A DNA stretch of 64,000 nucleotides from Erpetoichthys calabaricus (taxonomy: Eukaryota; Chordata; Cladistia; Polypteriformes; Polypteridae). Every line of letters starts with the position of its first letter. The stretch's first letter is position 1. The stretch is from assembly GCF_900747795.2 (NCBI RefSeq), contig NC_041404.2:81021450-81085449 (forward strand), read 5' to 3'. The notes beneath the pieces were generated by a model, which saw nothing but the letters and a program-made list of their open reading frames with translations, had not been told where the DNA came from and did no database searches. The position numbers and the translations under genes are program-made. Below, in pieces: positions 25,395 to 36,990 of this stretch.

Positions 25395-27412
25395 CATAAA
25401 TTTCGAGCTGAATGGCAGGGGCCGGCATTAATAGAAGACCATATGTCCCCAGTGAATTATAAAGTCAGGATTCCCGGGCGATGGAAAACGGTACAGATTT
25501 TGCATATTAACCTTTTAAAGGAGTGACGCGACCACGACAAAGTCCTGGTCACGTCTGCAGCGGTCCCTTAGACCGAAGTCGCTGTTGGGGATAATTTAAC
25601 TGACACACAGAAAGCAGAATTGCTATCACTGATCGAGAGGAACTCTGATGTCTTTTTGCCCATGCCTGGCCGAACAGACATTGCGGAACACAAGATTGTG
25701 ACTCTGCCCGGTGTTACTGTACAGGTACCGAAAAATCACCTGCCAAAGGCAACGAGGAAGGTGATACACGAAGAAGTCAACAAGTCAGTTAGGCATGATT
25801 CATCCAAGCAAAAAGGAATGGCGCAGTCCTATTGTACTTGGCTCAAAGCCTGACGGTTCGGTTCTGCATTGATTTTAGGTGTTTGAATAAGATTTACAAC
25901 TTTGATGCATACCAGATGCCTTGTGTGGATGAGCTGTTAGAGAAGCTTAGGCAGGCCTCATATATTTCCACCCTAAACCACACGAAAGGTTATTGGCAAG
26001 TGCCCTTGGAGGAGTCCAGTTGCGAGAAGACAACATTTGCCACTCTGGGTGGACTGTTTAAATTTACGGCGCTCCCTTTTGGTTTGCATGGTGCACCGCT
26101 GATCTTTCAGCAGATGATGAATCAGATCCTGCATCCCCATTCAGTGTACGTGGGTGCCTATCTTGACGATGTGGTCATTTTCAGTAACGACTGGGAATCT
26201 CATCTTGTCCCCCTTCAGGCACTGCTTGATAGTTTGCAGCTGGCGGGGTTGACAGCTAACCCTAAGAAGTACAAGCTGGGTATGTTGGAAACCCATTATT
26301 TGGGATATTCCATGAGGATGGGTTTGCTCAAGCCTCAAATGGACAAGGTGTGGGAGGTGCTTGCATATCCACGTCCTGAAACACAGAGGCAATTTTGTGC
26401 CTTCCTCAGGGTACCACAGGTGGTTCATTCCCAATTTTGCACATCAGGTTTTCTCCCCTCACTGACTTGATAAAGGGCAGAAAGAATCATAGTGTTGTCT
26501 GGATCAACGCTTGTGACAAAGCCTTCTCGGACCTAAAAGCCGCTTTATCCTCATTTCTGCTTCTGCGCAACCCAGATTTTTTGAAGGAATTTATTTTGCA
26601 AATGGACGGAAGTGCTTTTGCTTTAGGAGTGGTGCTCTCACAATGTTTTGAGGGGGAGGAACACCCCATCACGTTTCTCAGCAGGAAGTTGCTGCCCAGG
26701 GAACATAATTATTTGATCATTGAAAAGGAGTGTTTAGTGATTAAGTGGGCGGTGGAGGCCCTCCTTTATTACCTCTGGGGATGGAGGTTTATCCTGGTGA
26801 CTGACCGTGCCCCACTTCAGTGGCTGTACAAACAGAAGGATACGAACGCCTGGCTCACTTGGTGGTCTATTAGCTTGCAGGCTTTTGCTTTTGATGTTTG
26901 CCACCGTCACAGTGCTGCACACATCAATGCTAACCTTCTCTCTGGCTGAGCCCGGCTTGGACGGTTGCTTTGCCCACACCGATGTGGACAAAGCTAATTG
27001 GGGGGGTTGGGAGATGTGAGGTTTCTGAACTCTTTTGGGACCCCCCAACAGGACAACATGCCAAAGCTCGTCTACCGTGTCTGTGGAGGGCTCCTTGTCT
27101 GTCACCGAGGCAACTGCAGGTTTGCAGTGCAACAGCATAGCGCCACAGAAGCAAATAAGCTTGCGACATAAGCACCCGTCGCCGATGGATGATGCAAGGA
27201 ACATTATAAATGCAGGGAAGAGTATAACTTGGCCACTCACCTGGCCACGACCCTACCCATTTGCTATGTCTGTGTATGGGAGAGCGGTAGATCCCGCTAT
27301 AATAAATGACCATGCTGTTCCTGTTTCAAGTAGATTAAAGCTGGTTTTGCTAAAGTATTGAGACTCAGCCTCATGTTTTGGGGTGCAAGGCATTGACTCA
27401 CGTGTCACAACA
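25395..27412 (+). mobile_element. Ty3/Gypsy retrotransposon fossil, Gmr1-like order
   Basis: This is a broken 3' portion of an LTR retrotransposon. Parts in order are: a GPY/F-like end of integrase (about 25398-25525, with WQGPALIEDH and LHINLLK); reverse transcriptase (about 25620-26460, with the catalytic box YLDDVVIFS near 26158); RNase H (about 26520-26945, with LQMDGSAFALGVVLS and TDRAPLQWL); a purine-rich tract (about 26996-27014); and one LTR (27015-27412). Integrase lies before reverse transcriptase and nothing follows RNase H except the LTR, as in Gmr1-like elements. No matching 5' LTR, gag or protease is seen. It carries several breaks. Age cannot be dated from a single LTR. Confidence 0.85.
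27015..27412 (+). repeat. 3' LTR of the Gypsy fossil
   Basis: A 398-bp segment beginning TGTGAGG directly after a purine-rich tract and ending GTCACAACA, so TG...CA bounded with short inverted ends. An AATAAA lies near 27300, consistent with LTR polyadenylation. Confidence 0.75.
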
Positions 27413-27432
27413 TATAAAACCTCAATTATATA

Positions 27433-29402
27433 TATGTAACCTCAATTCTAAAAAAGTTATGACAGTGTGGATAATGCTATGAAAACAGACTTGGTGCCCT
27501 CAAGAACATGCAAGTTACCCATGCCATGAGAATGACACACACCATACCATGACACCCTTTGGCTTTTGGGCCTGACGCTGATAATTATAAGCTTAACAGC
27601 TTCTGTGGTCCTTTTCCTCTTTGACCTGGAGAACATGACAGCATTTTTTTTCCCCAAAAGCCATTTGAAATGTTGACTGGTTGGCCCACAAAACACAATT
27701 CCACTTTCCATCTCAAGAGTTGATGGTGCTTTTGGACAGTGTTGAAGTATGGCTTCTGCAATACACAGTAAAGCCTTTACTTGCATCGGTAGATGCTATG
27801 GTGAACAGTGTTGACAAAGTATTACCAAGCCCATGTTGTGATATCTATTACAGGTGCATGATAGTTTTTATGATGGTCATATTTGAGGGATCAGAGATCA
27901 CGTACATTGAGACATGTTTTTGATCCTTACCCTTTATGCTCTGATATATTTGATCGGATCCTATGAGTCATTTAATTATATTGTGCAACTGCACAAAATC
28001 CTACCAATTTGTCATTGTTCTCAAAATGCTGGATTATTCACTGATGAATCTGTAGACAAATTGGTGGCCCTTGACCAATCCTTGCCCTTGAAGCACTAGG
28101 ACACCCTTGGGGGGCTTCTTATACAGTACAGCAGAACACGATTGCCTCTCCTGTTTCACCTCATTTTGTTATTATCCATCTTACTAACCGAAGGTTGTAA
28201 ACCGGATATGGACGCTGGGCGCTGGGCACATCGAGGTGCACGCGCACTGCCGCACTGCAGTGCATCACACAGCGTAAACCGGATATGGACGCAGGGTGCA
28301 GGGCTGAACTTGCTGTGCTCCACTCTGCTAGCGGTTGGTGTCAGCAAAGGCGACAGAATCACGTCTCCACAAAACGAGACCGCTTTACTACAGATGTGCG
28401 TTTGTAATTAAATGACATGTCCCCAGTCGCACCCACCCTCCATAATAGAGAAAACAAAAATGAGAGGATTCAGCGTGCAGGGCTGAACTTGCTAGACTAC
28501 ATGTACCAGACTCGGCCGTTTGCTTAGGCTGTACAAATCCGAGCCCATAGCTAACGACGCAGCCACAGAGAAAACATGACCGAAACGATTCAGCGCATAT
28601 TTGAATCACATTACAGTATTACAGTATGGAATCCACAATGAAACCGCTCAACTAAATACAAACACAAGCCCGTATGGCCACGACCTGTAAACGAGCCCGT
28701 ATGGATGAAATGAATGAACGAGGGTGCCCACACAAAGAAACCGCTGTAGTACAGATGTTTATTTAATTAAATTAAACCTTAACCATGGCTACAACCTGTA
28801 CACTAAACCTGAGGTACAGCGTGCACGCCAGAGTGTACAGTCGCCCGGGCGCGACCGCCCACACCACCGCATATACCACGTTCGTTTAGTAATATAGCCC
28901 TCAGCACACGAATCCGCCGCCGTCAGCAAACGACTTCTTGATGATGGCACAGCAATAGAAAAACAAATGCGTGACTGCATGGCTGAAAACAATAAACGAA
29001 GGCGCCTACAGCTAAGTCACAGCTCCAAAAAGACACCGTTTTAGTACAAATATGTTTATTTAATTAAATGAACTGTCCCAGGACGCACCCACCCTCCATT
29101 ATATTTCATCCCTCCAAGTATCAGAGGGAACTGAAAGTGATTGCCATTCTTGGATTTGCGATTCTTTCGAGAATCGGGGGCTTGCTGGTTAGACCTAAAC
29201 TACACAGTCCTAACTTTACTGGAATGTGCTGCAAGTATCAATTTCAGAATAAATGTATGTTTTTAAAAACAATTCAGCTGATTAGGTAAAACATGAAATG
29301 CCTTACCTTTATACTGTTTTAGTTTGAATACAAATCAAAATAAATTTTGTTTTTATTAGCATTTTCCATTCTGTCCCAACTTTTTTGGAATTAGTGTTTT
29401 GT
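27433..29402. mobile_element. Old DNA transposon with inverted ends
   Basis: The left end CCTCAATTCTAAAAAAGTTA (from about 27439) and the right end TCCCAACTTTTTTGGAATTA (to about 29393) are diverged inverted repeats of a fish transposon type with CCAATTCCAAAAAAGTTGGG ends. The interior at 27470-28110 resembles degraded transposon sequence. From 28190 it holds a GC-richer repetitive block. No intact transposase is visible. Confidence 0.5.
28190..29105. repeat. Degenerate ~300-360-bp tandem repeat
   Basis: Three related segments are recognisable at 28378-28447, 28739-28778 and 29033-29103. Each has an ACCG(C/T)TTTA-TACA core followed by TTTAATTAAAT. The first and third go on to GCACCCACCCTCCAT. 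A shorter duplicate, GTAAACCGGATATGGACGC, occurs at 28197 and 28275. GC and CpG content are above the surroundings. No coding frame is recognised. Confidence 0.6.
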
Positions 29403-29668
29403 ATATGCTCCCAACCTGCTTTGTGTCAACAGTTTGGGCTGGTGGTGGTAGTGGTGGTGTAATGGAGTGGAGAACATTTTCTGGGCACACTTTGGACTCG
29501 TTGATACCAATCAAACATCCCTTAAATGCCAAGGTCTATTTGAGTATTGTTGCTGACCTTGTGCATCCCTTCATGGACACAATTTACCCATCTTCTAATG
29601 GCTACTTCCAGCATTGATAGCACATCCAATGTAGTTCATGAACATGACAGTTGTGAAAAAAGCCCGGA
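29403..29668 (+). mobile_element. Tc1-like transposase fragment
   Basis: The frame 29399-29617 reads MLPTCFVSTVWAGGGSGGVM and later KVYLSIVADLVHPFMDTIYP then SSNGYFQH. This is the central DDE region of a Tc1-type transposase, close to the second Asp. It ends where an L2 LINE begins near 29670. Confidence 0.7.
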
Positions 29669-29669
29669 C

Positions 29670-30574
29670 ACAGACAGACTGTACTTTCTCCGGTCCTGTT
29701 CAGCCTATATACATCGGACTTCCAATACAACTCGGAGTCCTGCCATGTGCAAAAGTTCGCTGACGACACTGCTATCGTGGGCTGCATCAGGAGTGGGCAG
29801 GAGGAGGAGTATAGGGACCAAATCAATGACTTTGTTAAATGGTGCGACTCAAACCACCTACACCTGAACACCAGCAAAACCAAGGAGCCGGTGGTGGATT
29901 TTAGGAGGCCCAGACCCCTCATGGACCCCGTGATCGTCAGTAGTGACTGTGTGCAGAGGGTGCAGACCTATAAATACCTGGGAGTGCAGCTGGATGATAA
30001 TTGGACTGGACTGCCAATACTGATTCTCTGTGCAAGAGAGGATGGAGCTGGCTGTACTTCCTTAGAAGGCTGGCGTCCTTCAACATCTGCAATAAGATGC
30101 TGCAGATGTTGCAGCAGACGGTTGTGGCGAGTGCCCTCTTCTACGCGGTGGTGTGCTGGGGAGGCAGCATTAAGAAGAAGGACACCTCACACCTGGACAA
30201 ACTGGTGAGGAAGGCAGGCTCTATTGTAGGCATGGAGCTGAACAGTTTGACATCTGTGGCAGAGCGACGGGCACTGAGCAGGCTCCTGTCAATCATGGAG
30301 AATCCACTGTATCCACTGAACAGTATCTCCAGACAGAGGAGCAGCGACAGAGTGCTGTCACTGTTCTGCTCCACTGACAGACTGAGGAGATCGTTCCTCC
30401 CCCAAACTATGCGACTTTTCAATTCCACTTGGGGATGTGGGGGGGGGGGGGGGTTTGGTTAAACGTTAACATTATACAAAGTACCTGCATTTTTTATCAC
30501 TCTTTAATTTAATATTGTTTTTTATCAATAAGATGCTGCCGGAGTATGTGAATTTCCTCTTGGGATTAATAAAG
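29670..30574 (+). mobile_element. 5'-truncated L2 LINE, RT C-terminus and tail
   Basis: Frames at 29747-30208 and 30001-30462 contain KFADDTAIVGCI (RT F-ADD box), VQTYKYLGVQLDDNW, then ASFNICNKMLQMLQQTVVAS and LFYAVVCWGGSIKKKDTSHL. The 3' UTR ends CCTCTTGGGATTAATAAAGT, then (ATCT)n. It is closely related to the copy at 58283-59490. One frameshift separates the two frames. A G-tract (30441-30456) lies in the 3' UTR. Confidence 0.88.
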
Positions 30575-30671
<97 letters not shown>

Positions 30672-30672
30672 C
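30575..30672. repeat. (TATC)n microsatellite, ~24 units
   Basis: An uninterrupted tetranucleotide array grown from the ATCT tail of the preceding L2 LINE. Confidence 0.97.
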
Positions 30673-31164
30673 AAATGTGAACCCATACTCCTCGCTGAGA
30701 ATAGGTGTAAGGCGCTTCGTAACTGCTTCTCATGTCCTACTTTGGTTTAGGACAAATTCTGATCCTCCAGGCAATGGTTGAAGCACTGATCCCAGTGGAG
30801 TCTGTTATATTTCACTGCTGACTGAAAACAATTTGAAGTATCTAACTTCCAGCCTTCCATTTATTTTCTAACCTGCTTATCTCATTCACATTCATAATAG
30901 TAGTCCACGTCTATCCAGGCAGCATTGAGCAAAAGACAGGAGTCCACAAGAACAATGGTATTATTGTGAAGAAAGACTGGAGTCTGAACACAAACATGCG
31001 TTGTACCTGAGTTTTTTTATGTGCATGGTGATGCAAAGTCTTCATGGACATTCCTGAGCCAAAGTGAAAAAGTAGTGTGTGCAAACTAGTCTGCATCTGA
31101 TTACAAGTACGATTTAGTCAAATACTATAATTTGAATACCTGAATTTAGATATGTTTGGCATTC

Positions 31165-32450
31165 ATAGGTTTAAAACTTTATTTGTCCTCAGGGAAAATT
31201 TGTCTTTTTACAAAAGCTCTTTAAATAAATAAATACGTAGATAAGCAAATAAATAAATATGCACACACACTTTGGCCTGAACACACACCAGAATGATTAT
31301 AAAGCAACAAATTCAAAAGAAAGAAAAAGATCTGCCTTGGCAGTCCCAGTCCCAGTGAGACATTGTACAGGAGTATTGCTGTTGGTATGAAGGAGCTCCA
31401 GTAAGTGTATTCTTGACACACTTCTGCTGAATAATTCTTTAACTGAAACTACTCAGTGCTAGTGTGTCAAAGCAATGATGTGCAGCATTGTTCATAATGG
31501 CACTCAGTTTTGTTTTAATTCTCTCTTTCGTTTCTACCTCCAGGGGGTCCAGAGTGTGTCCTATAGCTCAGCTTGCCCTTTTAATTGGCTTGTTGATTCA
31601 GTGGGCCTCTCTTGAAGTGATGTTACCAGCCCAACATACTACAGCATAGAAAATCAAAATCACACAGGCCATTACAGAGATTTAGAAGATGTGAAAGATG
31701 TCACTTCTCACATTAAAGGAATGCAGTCTCCTAAGAAGGAAGGGCCTGCTCTGCCCCTTCTTATATAGCTCCTCTGTGTTCTGAGACCAGTCCATCCTGT
31801 CATTGATGTGGACCCCCAAGTACTTGTAGGAGTGGACCACCTCTACAGCCACTCCTTGAATAGTGTGCAGACATAGGGGCTCTTGAGGGTTGTGAAAGTC
31901 AATAACCAGTTCCTTGGTTTTGCTGATGTTAACATGCAGACAATTATCTTTGCACCAAGAAACAAAGTTCTACGCCTGACTCCTATACTCGGTCTCATCT
32001 CCTTAATCAATACACACCATAAGTGCAAAATCATCTGAGAATTTCTGCAAGTGACATGATCTGCTGTTATATTTATAGACTGAGGTGTGCAGAGTGAAGA
32101 GAAAAGGAGACAGGACTGGTGCTCCAGTGTTGCTCACATTTGTCTCAGAAACACAGTCCTCAGGTTTCACAAACTGCAGTGTGCCTGACAGATAGTCCGT
32201 TATCCAGGACCCCTAGGTTCATCCACGTGCGTATCTTTGAGCTCACCCCTTAATAGGGAAGGATGGATGGTACTGAATGCACAGGAGAAATCAAAAAAAC
32301 AGAATCCTCACAGTGCTGCCAGCTTTGTCCAGATGGGAATAAGCTTTGTGAAGCAGGTAGATAATTGTAACTTCCACCCCAATCTTTGACCGATAGGCAA
32401 ACTGCAGTGGGTCCAGGTGGTCTACCATAGGAGGACTCATATAGATCCAT
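31165..32450 (-). mobile_element. L2-type LINE fragment, antisense
   Basis: The reverse strand reads RT landmarks, for example the frame 32034-31843 and the region 31790-31830 encoding a KYLGVHINDRMDWS-like motif. The 3' end at about 31170-31205 (TTTCCCTGAGGACAAATAAA on the - strand) resembles an L2 terminus. Many stops are present. It is older than the two + strand L2 copies. Confidence 0.7.
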
Positions 32451-32708
32451 ACATATGATGAAAGAGTTAGTTAAGTTATATTGCAATCAAGAAAGAATAA
32501 ATGCAGAATGTAGCTGACTAGCCAAGCATGCAGAAGAAACAGAAAAGCGTACCCGTCTGAATTGTAATGTGAGCCAAATGTCAAAAATGAGAAAACACTT
32601 CCTGCAAGAAACAATGCGTCTTTAGCTTAGAAAAGAAGTCTTTAAAAAGTCAGAATTAGCATAAGCCACTCTACTTCAGGGCGTTCATAAGAAATGTAAT
32701 GATTTACA

Positions 32709-32839
32709 GCTGCGGTGGGTTGGCACCCTGCCCGGGATTGTTTCCTGCCTTGTGCCCTGTGTTGGTTGGGATTGGCTCCAGCAGACTCCCGTGACCCTGT
32801 GTTCGGATTCAGCGGGTTGGAAAATGGATGGATGGATGG
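32709..32839 (+). mobile_element. Short V-SINE-tail retroposon copy
   Basis: It starts CTGCGGTGGGTTGGCACCC, ends GGTTGGAAAATGGATGGATG, and is flanked by ATGATTTACA at 32699-32708 and 32840-32849. It corresponds to only the last ~130 bp of the full V-SINE. Confidence 0.88.
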
Positions 32840-32903
32840 ATGATTTACAAGCTAGGGATTCATGAGATCAATCATGAGACTTTTAAGAATCAATACTGAA
32901 TCA

Positions 32904-33044
32904 TCCATCCATCCATCCATCCATCCATTATCCAACCCGCTATATCCTAACTACAGGGTCACGGGGGTCTGCTGGAGCCAATCCCAGCCAACACAGGGTG
33001 CAAGGCAGGAAACAAACCCCGGGCAGGACGCCAGCCCATCACAG
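32904..33044 (-). mobile_element. Short V-SINE-tail copy, tandem pair member 1
   Basis: It is flanked by ATACTGAATCA (32893-32903) and ATATTGAATCA (33045-33055). On the - strand it runs from CTGTGATGGGCTGGCGTCC to the TAGCGGGTTGGATAATGG subtype tail. Confidence 0.85.
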
Positions 33045-33055
33045 ATATTGAATCA

Positions 33056-33184
33056 TCCATCCATCCATTTTCCAACCCGCTGAATCCGAACACAGGGTCA
33101 CGGGGGTCTGCCAGAGCAAATCCCAGCCAACACAGGGTGCAAGGCAGGACAAAAAACCCCGGGCAGGACGCCAGCCCACCGCAG
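33056..33184 (-). mobile_element. Short V-SINE-tail copy, tandem pair member 2
   Basis: It is flanked by ATATTGAATCA (33045-33055) and ATACTGAATCA (33185-33195). On the - strand it begins CTGCGGTGGGCTGGCGTCC. It shares its left duplication with its neighbour, so one copy inserted into the other's target duplication. Confidence 0.85.
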
Positions 33185-33884
33185 ATACTGAATCATTTAA
33201 ATGAAAAATAATGAATAATTGAAAAATGTATATTTTTACCCAGGCCTACTTTTAGATTATATGTTAATAAAAGAACTGAGCACAAAGTTTATGAGTGAGC
33301 ATATTCACTGACACTCACTAATTCCCATCAATCCGTAAAAACACGGGGAGACGTGTCTCCATGTAGAACCTGCCACTGTGATGCAGGAAGGAGAGCCTAC
33401 TCTGTCCATGTTAAAATGTCTGCACTGAACTTACTAAACCTAAGCCTGATTAAACTGAGGTGAATCAGCATTGCTAAATTGGCTCTAGAGGCTTCAGGAG
33501 ATGAATGGAGCGAGGTAAGGATCAAGAGCGGGAGCCCTGTTGGGTATCTGTAACCAGCAGGGACCCAAGCCTGGATATGAGGGATGGCCGTGTCTGTCAT
33601 CTGTTTTAAGAAGGAGGCATCATGGCCTGCGCATTTTTGAAGAGTTTTTTTGTTTTATCCGAATATGTTCATTGTGGATATTTTCACCTCCTGGGATTTG
33701 CTCCAGGATTATTTATTTAAAGAAGAATTGCTCTGCACTTTGAAACATTTTGTTTTTGTTTAGCACATAATACTTTTTGCAGCAACCCCTTGTTAAATGT
33801 GCGTGTTCTCATTTGCCCGGCTCATCTCGGTTATGACTATCGACGGTTTTGGGTTGAAGTGGCTCCCGTTACTGTATGTTCATT

Positions 33885-34003
33885 TGCCCTGTGATGGCTT
33901 GGCCCCTTCTTCAGATGTTATTCCTGCCTTGTGTCTGTCCGGTGATTGCTGGGATTGGCTCTGACTGAGCTGTGACCCTGCCCTGGATAAGCAGGATGGA
34001 TGT
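33885..34003 (+). repeat. Old V-SINE/L2-type tail
   Basis: CCCTGTGATGGCTTGGCCCC, TGCTGGGATTGGCTCTGACT and GGATAAGCAGGATGGATG follow the order of the family tail, but diverged. Confidence 0.6.
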
Positions 34004-34382
34004 CAGTAATGTCTGCTCAGTTTTTGTCACTTGATTACATGCTACGTGCCGTGCTTGGAGTGGAAACAAATGATTTCTGGCACTCTCTCATTTTGTAGGC
34101 TGCTTGGCTTTCTGAATGAAAGCGGATAACCCAATTTGTCATTAAACCCACTGTGTCAAATCCTCTAAGACAAAGCCTAAGAACAACAATAAAGAATTGT
34201 TTAAGAATGGTTATGTTGGGTAAAATGCCCTTCTGTAGAAAGCCAAATGACCTTATCATCGGATCTTCATTTAGGACTTATAAAAACAATTGAATATTTA
34301 AGTACTCTACTTCTCTTAATGATATATCTATCGTATGTACTGTAAGTGTGCCTTATTCGTTTTTTGTATATTATTTACTCAT

Positions 34383-34733
34383 CCATCCATTTTCCAACCC
34401 GCTGAATCCGAACACAGGGTCACGGGGGTCTGCTGGAGCCAATCCCAGCCAACACAGGGCACAAGGCAGGAAACAATCCCGGGCAGGGTGCCAACCCACC
34501 GCAGGACACACACAAACACACCAAGCACACACTAGGGCCAATTTAGAATCGCCAATCCACCTAACCTGCATGTCTTTGGACTGTGGGAGGAAACCGGAGC
34601 GCCCGGAGGAAACCCACGCAGACACGGGGAGAACATGCAAACTCCACACAGGGAGGACCCGGGAATCAAACCCAGGTCCCCAGATCTCCCAACTGCGAGG
34701 CAGCAGCGCTACTCACTGCGCCACCGTGCCGCC
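34383..34733 (-). mobile_element. Full-length V-SINE
   Basis: Target duplication TATTTACTCAT at 34372-34382 and 34734-34744. On the - strand it starts GGCGGCACGGTGGCGCAGTG, has the V-SINE core and ends in the ATGG-type tail. One box B base differs (GGTTTGATTCCC). Confidence 0.93.
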
Positions 34734-34940
34734 TATTTACTCATTATTTTTCTTATTTAATTTAAATTTGTTTTTTCTTTTTTGTGCAACTATTTCTTTG
34801 ACACCTTATAAAGCATTTGGAGCTGCATTCAATGTATGAAAATATCCATCCATCCATCCATCCATTTTTTGGTAGTAAAATCCATCTTGGTATGAAGCTG
34901 AGTTGTCCACAACCCTAATTATCAGGGTTTAAAAAAAAAA

Positions 34941-35066
34941 CATCCATCCATTATCCAACCCGCTATATCCTAACTACAGGGTCACGGGGGTCTGCTGGAG
35001 CCAATCCCAGCCAACACAGGGCTCAAGGCAGGAACAAACCACGGGCAGGGCACCAGCCCACCGCAG
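34941..35066 (-). mobile_element. Short V-SINE-tail retroposon copy
   Basis: On the - strand it begins CTGCGGTGGGCTGGTGCCC and ends GGATAATGGATGGATG beside an A-run. It has the same 5' end as the other short copies. Confidence 0.82.
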
Positions 35067-36428
35067 CAAAAATATCCTAGAATAATAAATGTTGTTGTTA
35101 GTCTTCTTCAATACTTGATAACATTTCTGGCTTGTAAAATGGACGTATTTGGTCATTTTAAACCGTTTTTTTTTTCATCTTTGGATACTGGTACCCTTCA
35201 GCCCAATTGTTTACTGCAAGAACAGACCAGGGTATTTTTAAAATGTATAAAGAACACTTCACTTTAGAACGCAATTTCAAGTGGCAAATGCACATCATGA
35301 TGGTGGAGAAATAATTTAGACTTGAAATATATAGAACTTATCCTTTAGTGTTTGTCGTTTTATATACAAAAGAATGGGCCTTACAAAACTATAACTGGCT
35401 GCTTTTAAATACCACTGAGACAGCACAGTGTTACTCACCCTGAAGTTAAAAACACTTGAGTATTGTGAATTTTATTGACTTTTTTTCCTCTGCTAAGTAC
35501 ATTTTTATTGCCACATACACTGTGAGGGCCTTCTTGTGCCACAGTTCCAAGGGAGTGAGGGATGCTGGGAAGTATATCCACCTTAGTAAAAGGACAAGTG
35601 TCTCTGTGCATCCGTCTAGTTGCTATATCTCTGTTATATGCCATTGGATATGGGATCCTTTTCATAAAAGTGGTGCAGATGTTTGTGATGCACCATCTGC
35701 TGGAATGAAAAATGCAATGCATTACAAAATATATTCGAATAGGTGGTGTATTGCAAATGTTAATGCTACATATGCTGAGGTCTGTGTTAAATACTTAGAT
35801 TTCAACCTGTTTTAGGTGGGTAGCATAGCTAGTACAGACAATAAGGCAATAAGATGATGTATAAGTAAATACCAAATGTAGAATAAATAAGAGTAACAGA
35901 AGAATAGCCTAATGTACATAATGCAAAACCAAACTGTACAGACATATAACTCATGCAGTTGTAATTAAAAAATGCAGATGGCAGTATATATGTAATATAC
36001 TGTATGTCATGATTTAGGCTGATTGTTGATGTTTTGTAGTCTTTTTCTTTAAGAGAAGCCGTATTGTGTACCATTGTCAGGGTCATGTCTTGTGTTTCTA
36101 GGGGCATAGTCTCTGGGGTCATGACTTTGACTTCATCAGCAAATGGCATAAAAAGTCAGCATTTCGTTCTGAGCCTTATCCAATCTGCAGATAAAACCCT
36201 TATTTTTGATTTATGTATTGGATGTTATTTGACTTTTTGAATTTTGCCTCAGTCTGAGTTTCAGTGGCTTCAGTTTGTTTTTATTTTCTTTTGATTGCCT
36301 TTAGCTCACATCTCCCAGTTTCGTCAAGAAAGTAGTTATCATTTTTCCTGATAAGTCAGGACAATATACAGTAAAATTCTACATAAACCGGCAGGTGGGT
36401 ACAGTCCAGGGTATGTATGAACAGGCTA
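35067..36428. other. Unassigned intergenic sequence
   Basis: AT-rich, no coding or repeat family recognised. A (ATCC)n run lies just upstream, at 34844-34865. Confidence 0.4.
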
Positions 36429-36429
36429 C

Positions 36430-36990
36430 AGGGAGACTAGTGATCTGATGAAAGAAGCTGTTCTTGAAGCGTGTGGAGCGAGTTGTGAGGCTCTAGTAAC
36501 GTTGAACAGAAGGCAGTAGTGAAAACAAGAGATGAGCTGAATGGTTGTCATCAGAGTTAATGGATTCAGCTCTCCTTGGACATCTGGTGGAATAGAAGGT
36601 ATGCAGCTGTGGAAGTTCAGCCCCAAAGACTTCAGAAGCTGTATGGATAATTCTTTTAAGGAGTATGCAGTGCTGGCAAGACAGCTTTCCAAACCACACA
36701 GTGAAACATCCGATCAGGATACTTTTAATAGTGCATCAATAGAAGTTCAACCATATTTTGGTTTCTACCCTAAAGTTCTTTAGCCTGCTCAAGTAAAAAA
36801 GCCTTTGCTGAACCTTTTTGAGGATGCAGGTGGTGCTGACAGGCCATGAAAGGCAGTCAGTTATGTGAACACCCAGGAACCTGAAGCTGTTGATTGTCAG
36901 GATGGGGGAGCCATTGATGTGGAATGGAGTGTGACTGCCTTTGTTCCTCCTGAAGTCAACAATGACCAGTCGTGGCACCATCTTGTTTAT
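36430..36990 (-). mobile_element. Rex1/CR1-like LINE RT fragment
   Basis: The - strand frame 36981-36736 reads VDFRRNKGSHTPFHINGSPI and FRFLGVHITDCLSWPV, then KKVQQRLFYLSRLKNF. This is the thumb region of CR1-group LINE reverse transcriptases. The frame 36699-36493 continues toward FSLLPSVQRY. A gap and a frame change lie between them near 36700-36735. Confidence 0.75.

Noticed and set aside
34348-34839. 163-codon frame and similar frames at 11778-12095 and 44433-44720
   Set aside because: These are the V-SINE read in coding-like frames. The same peptide appears in every V-SINE copy.
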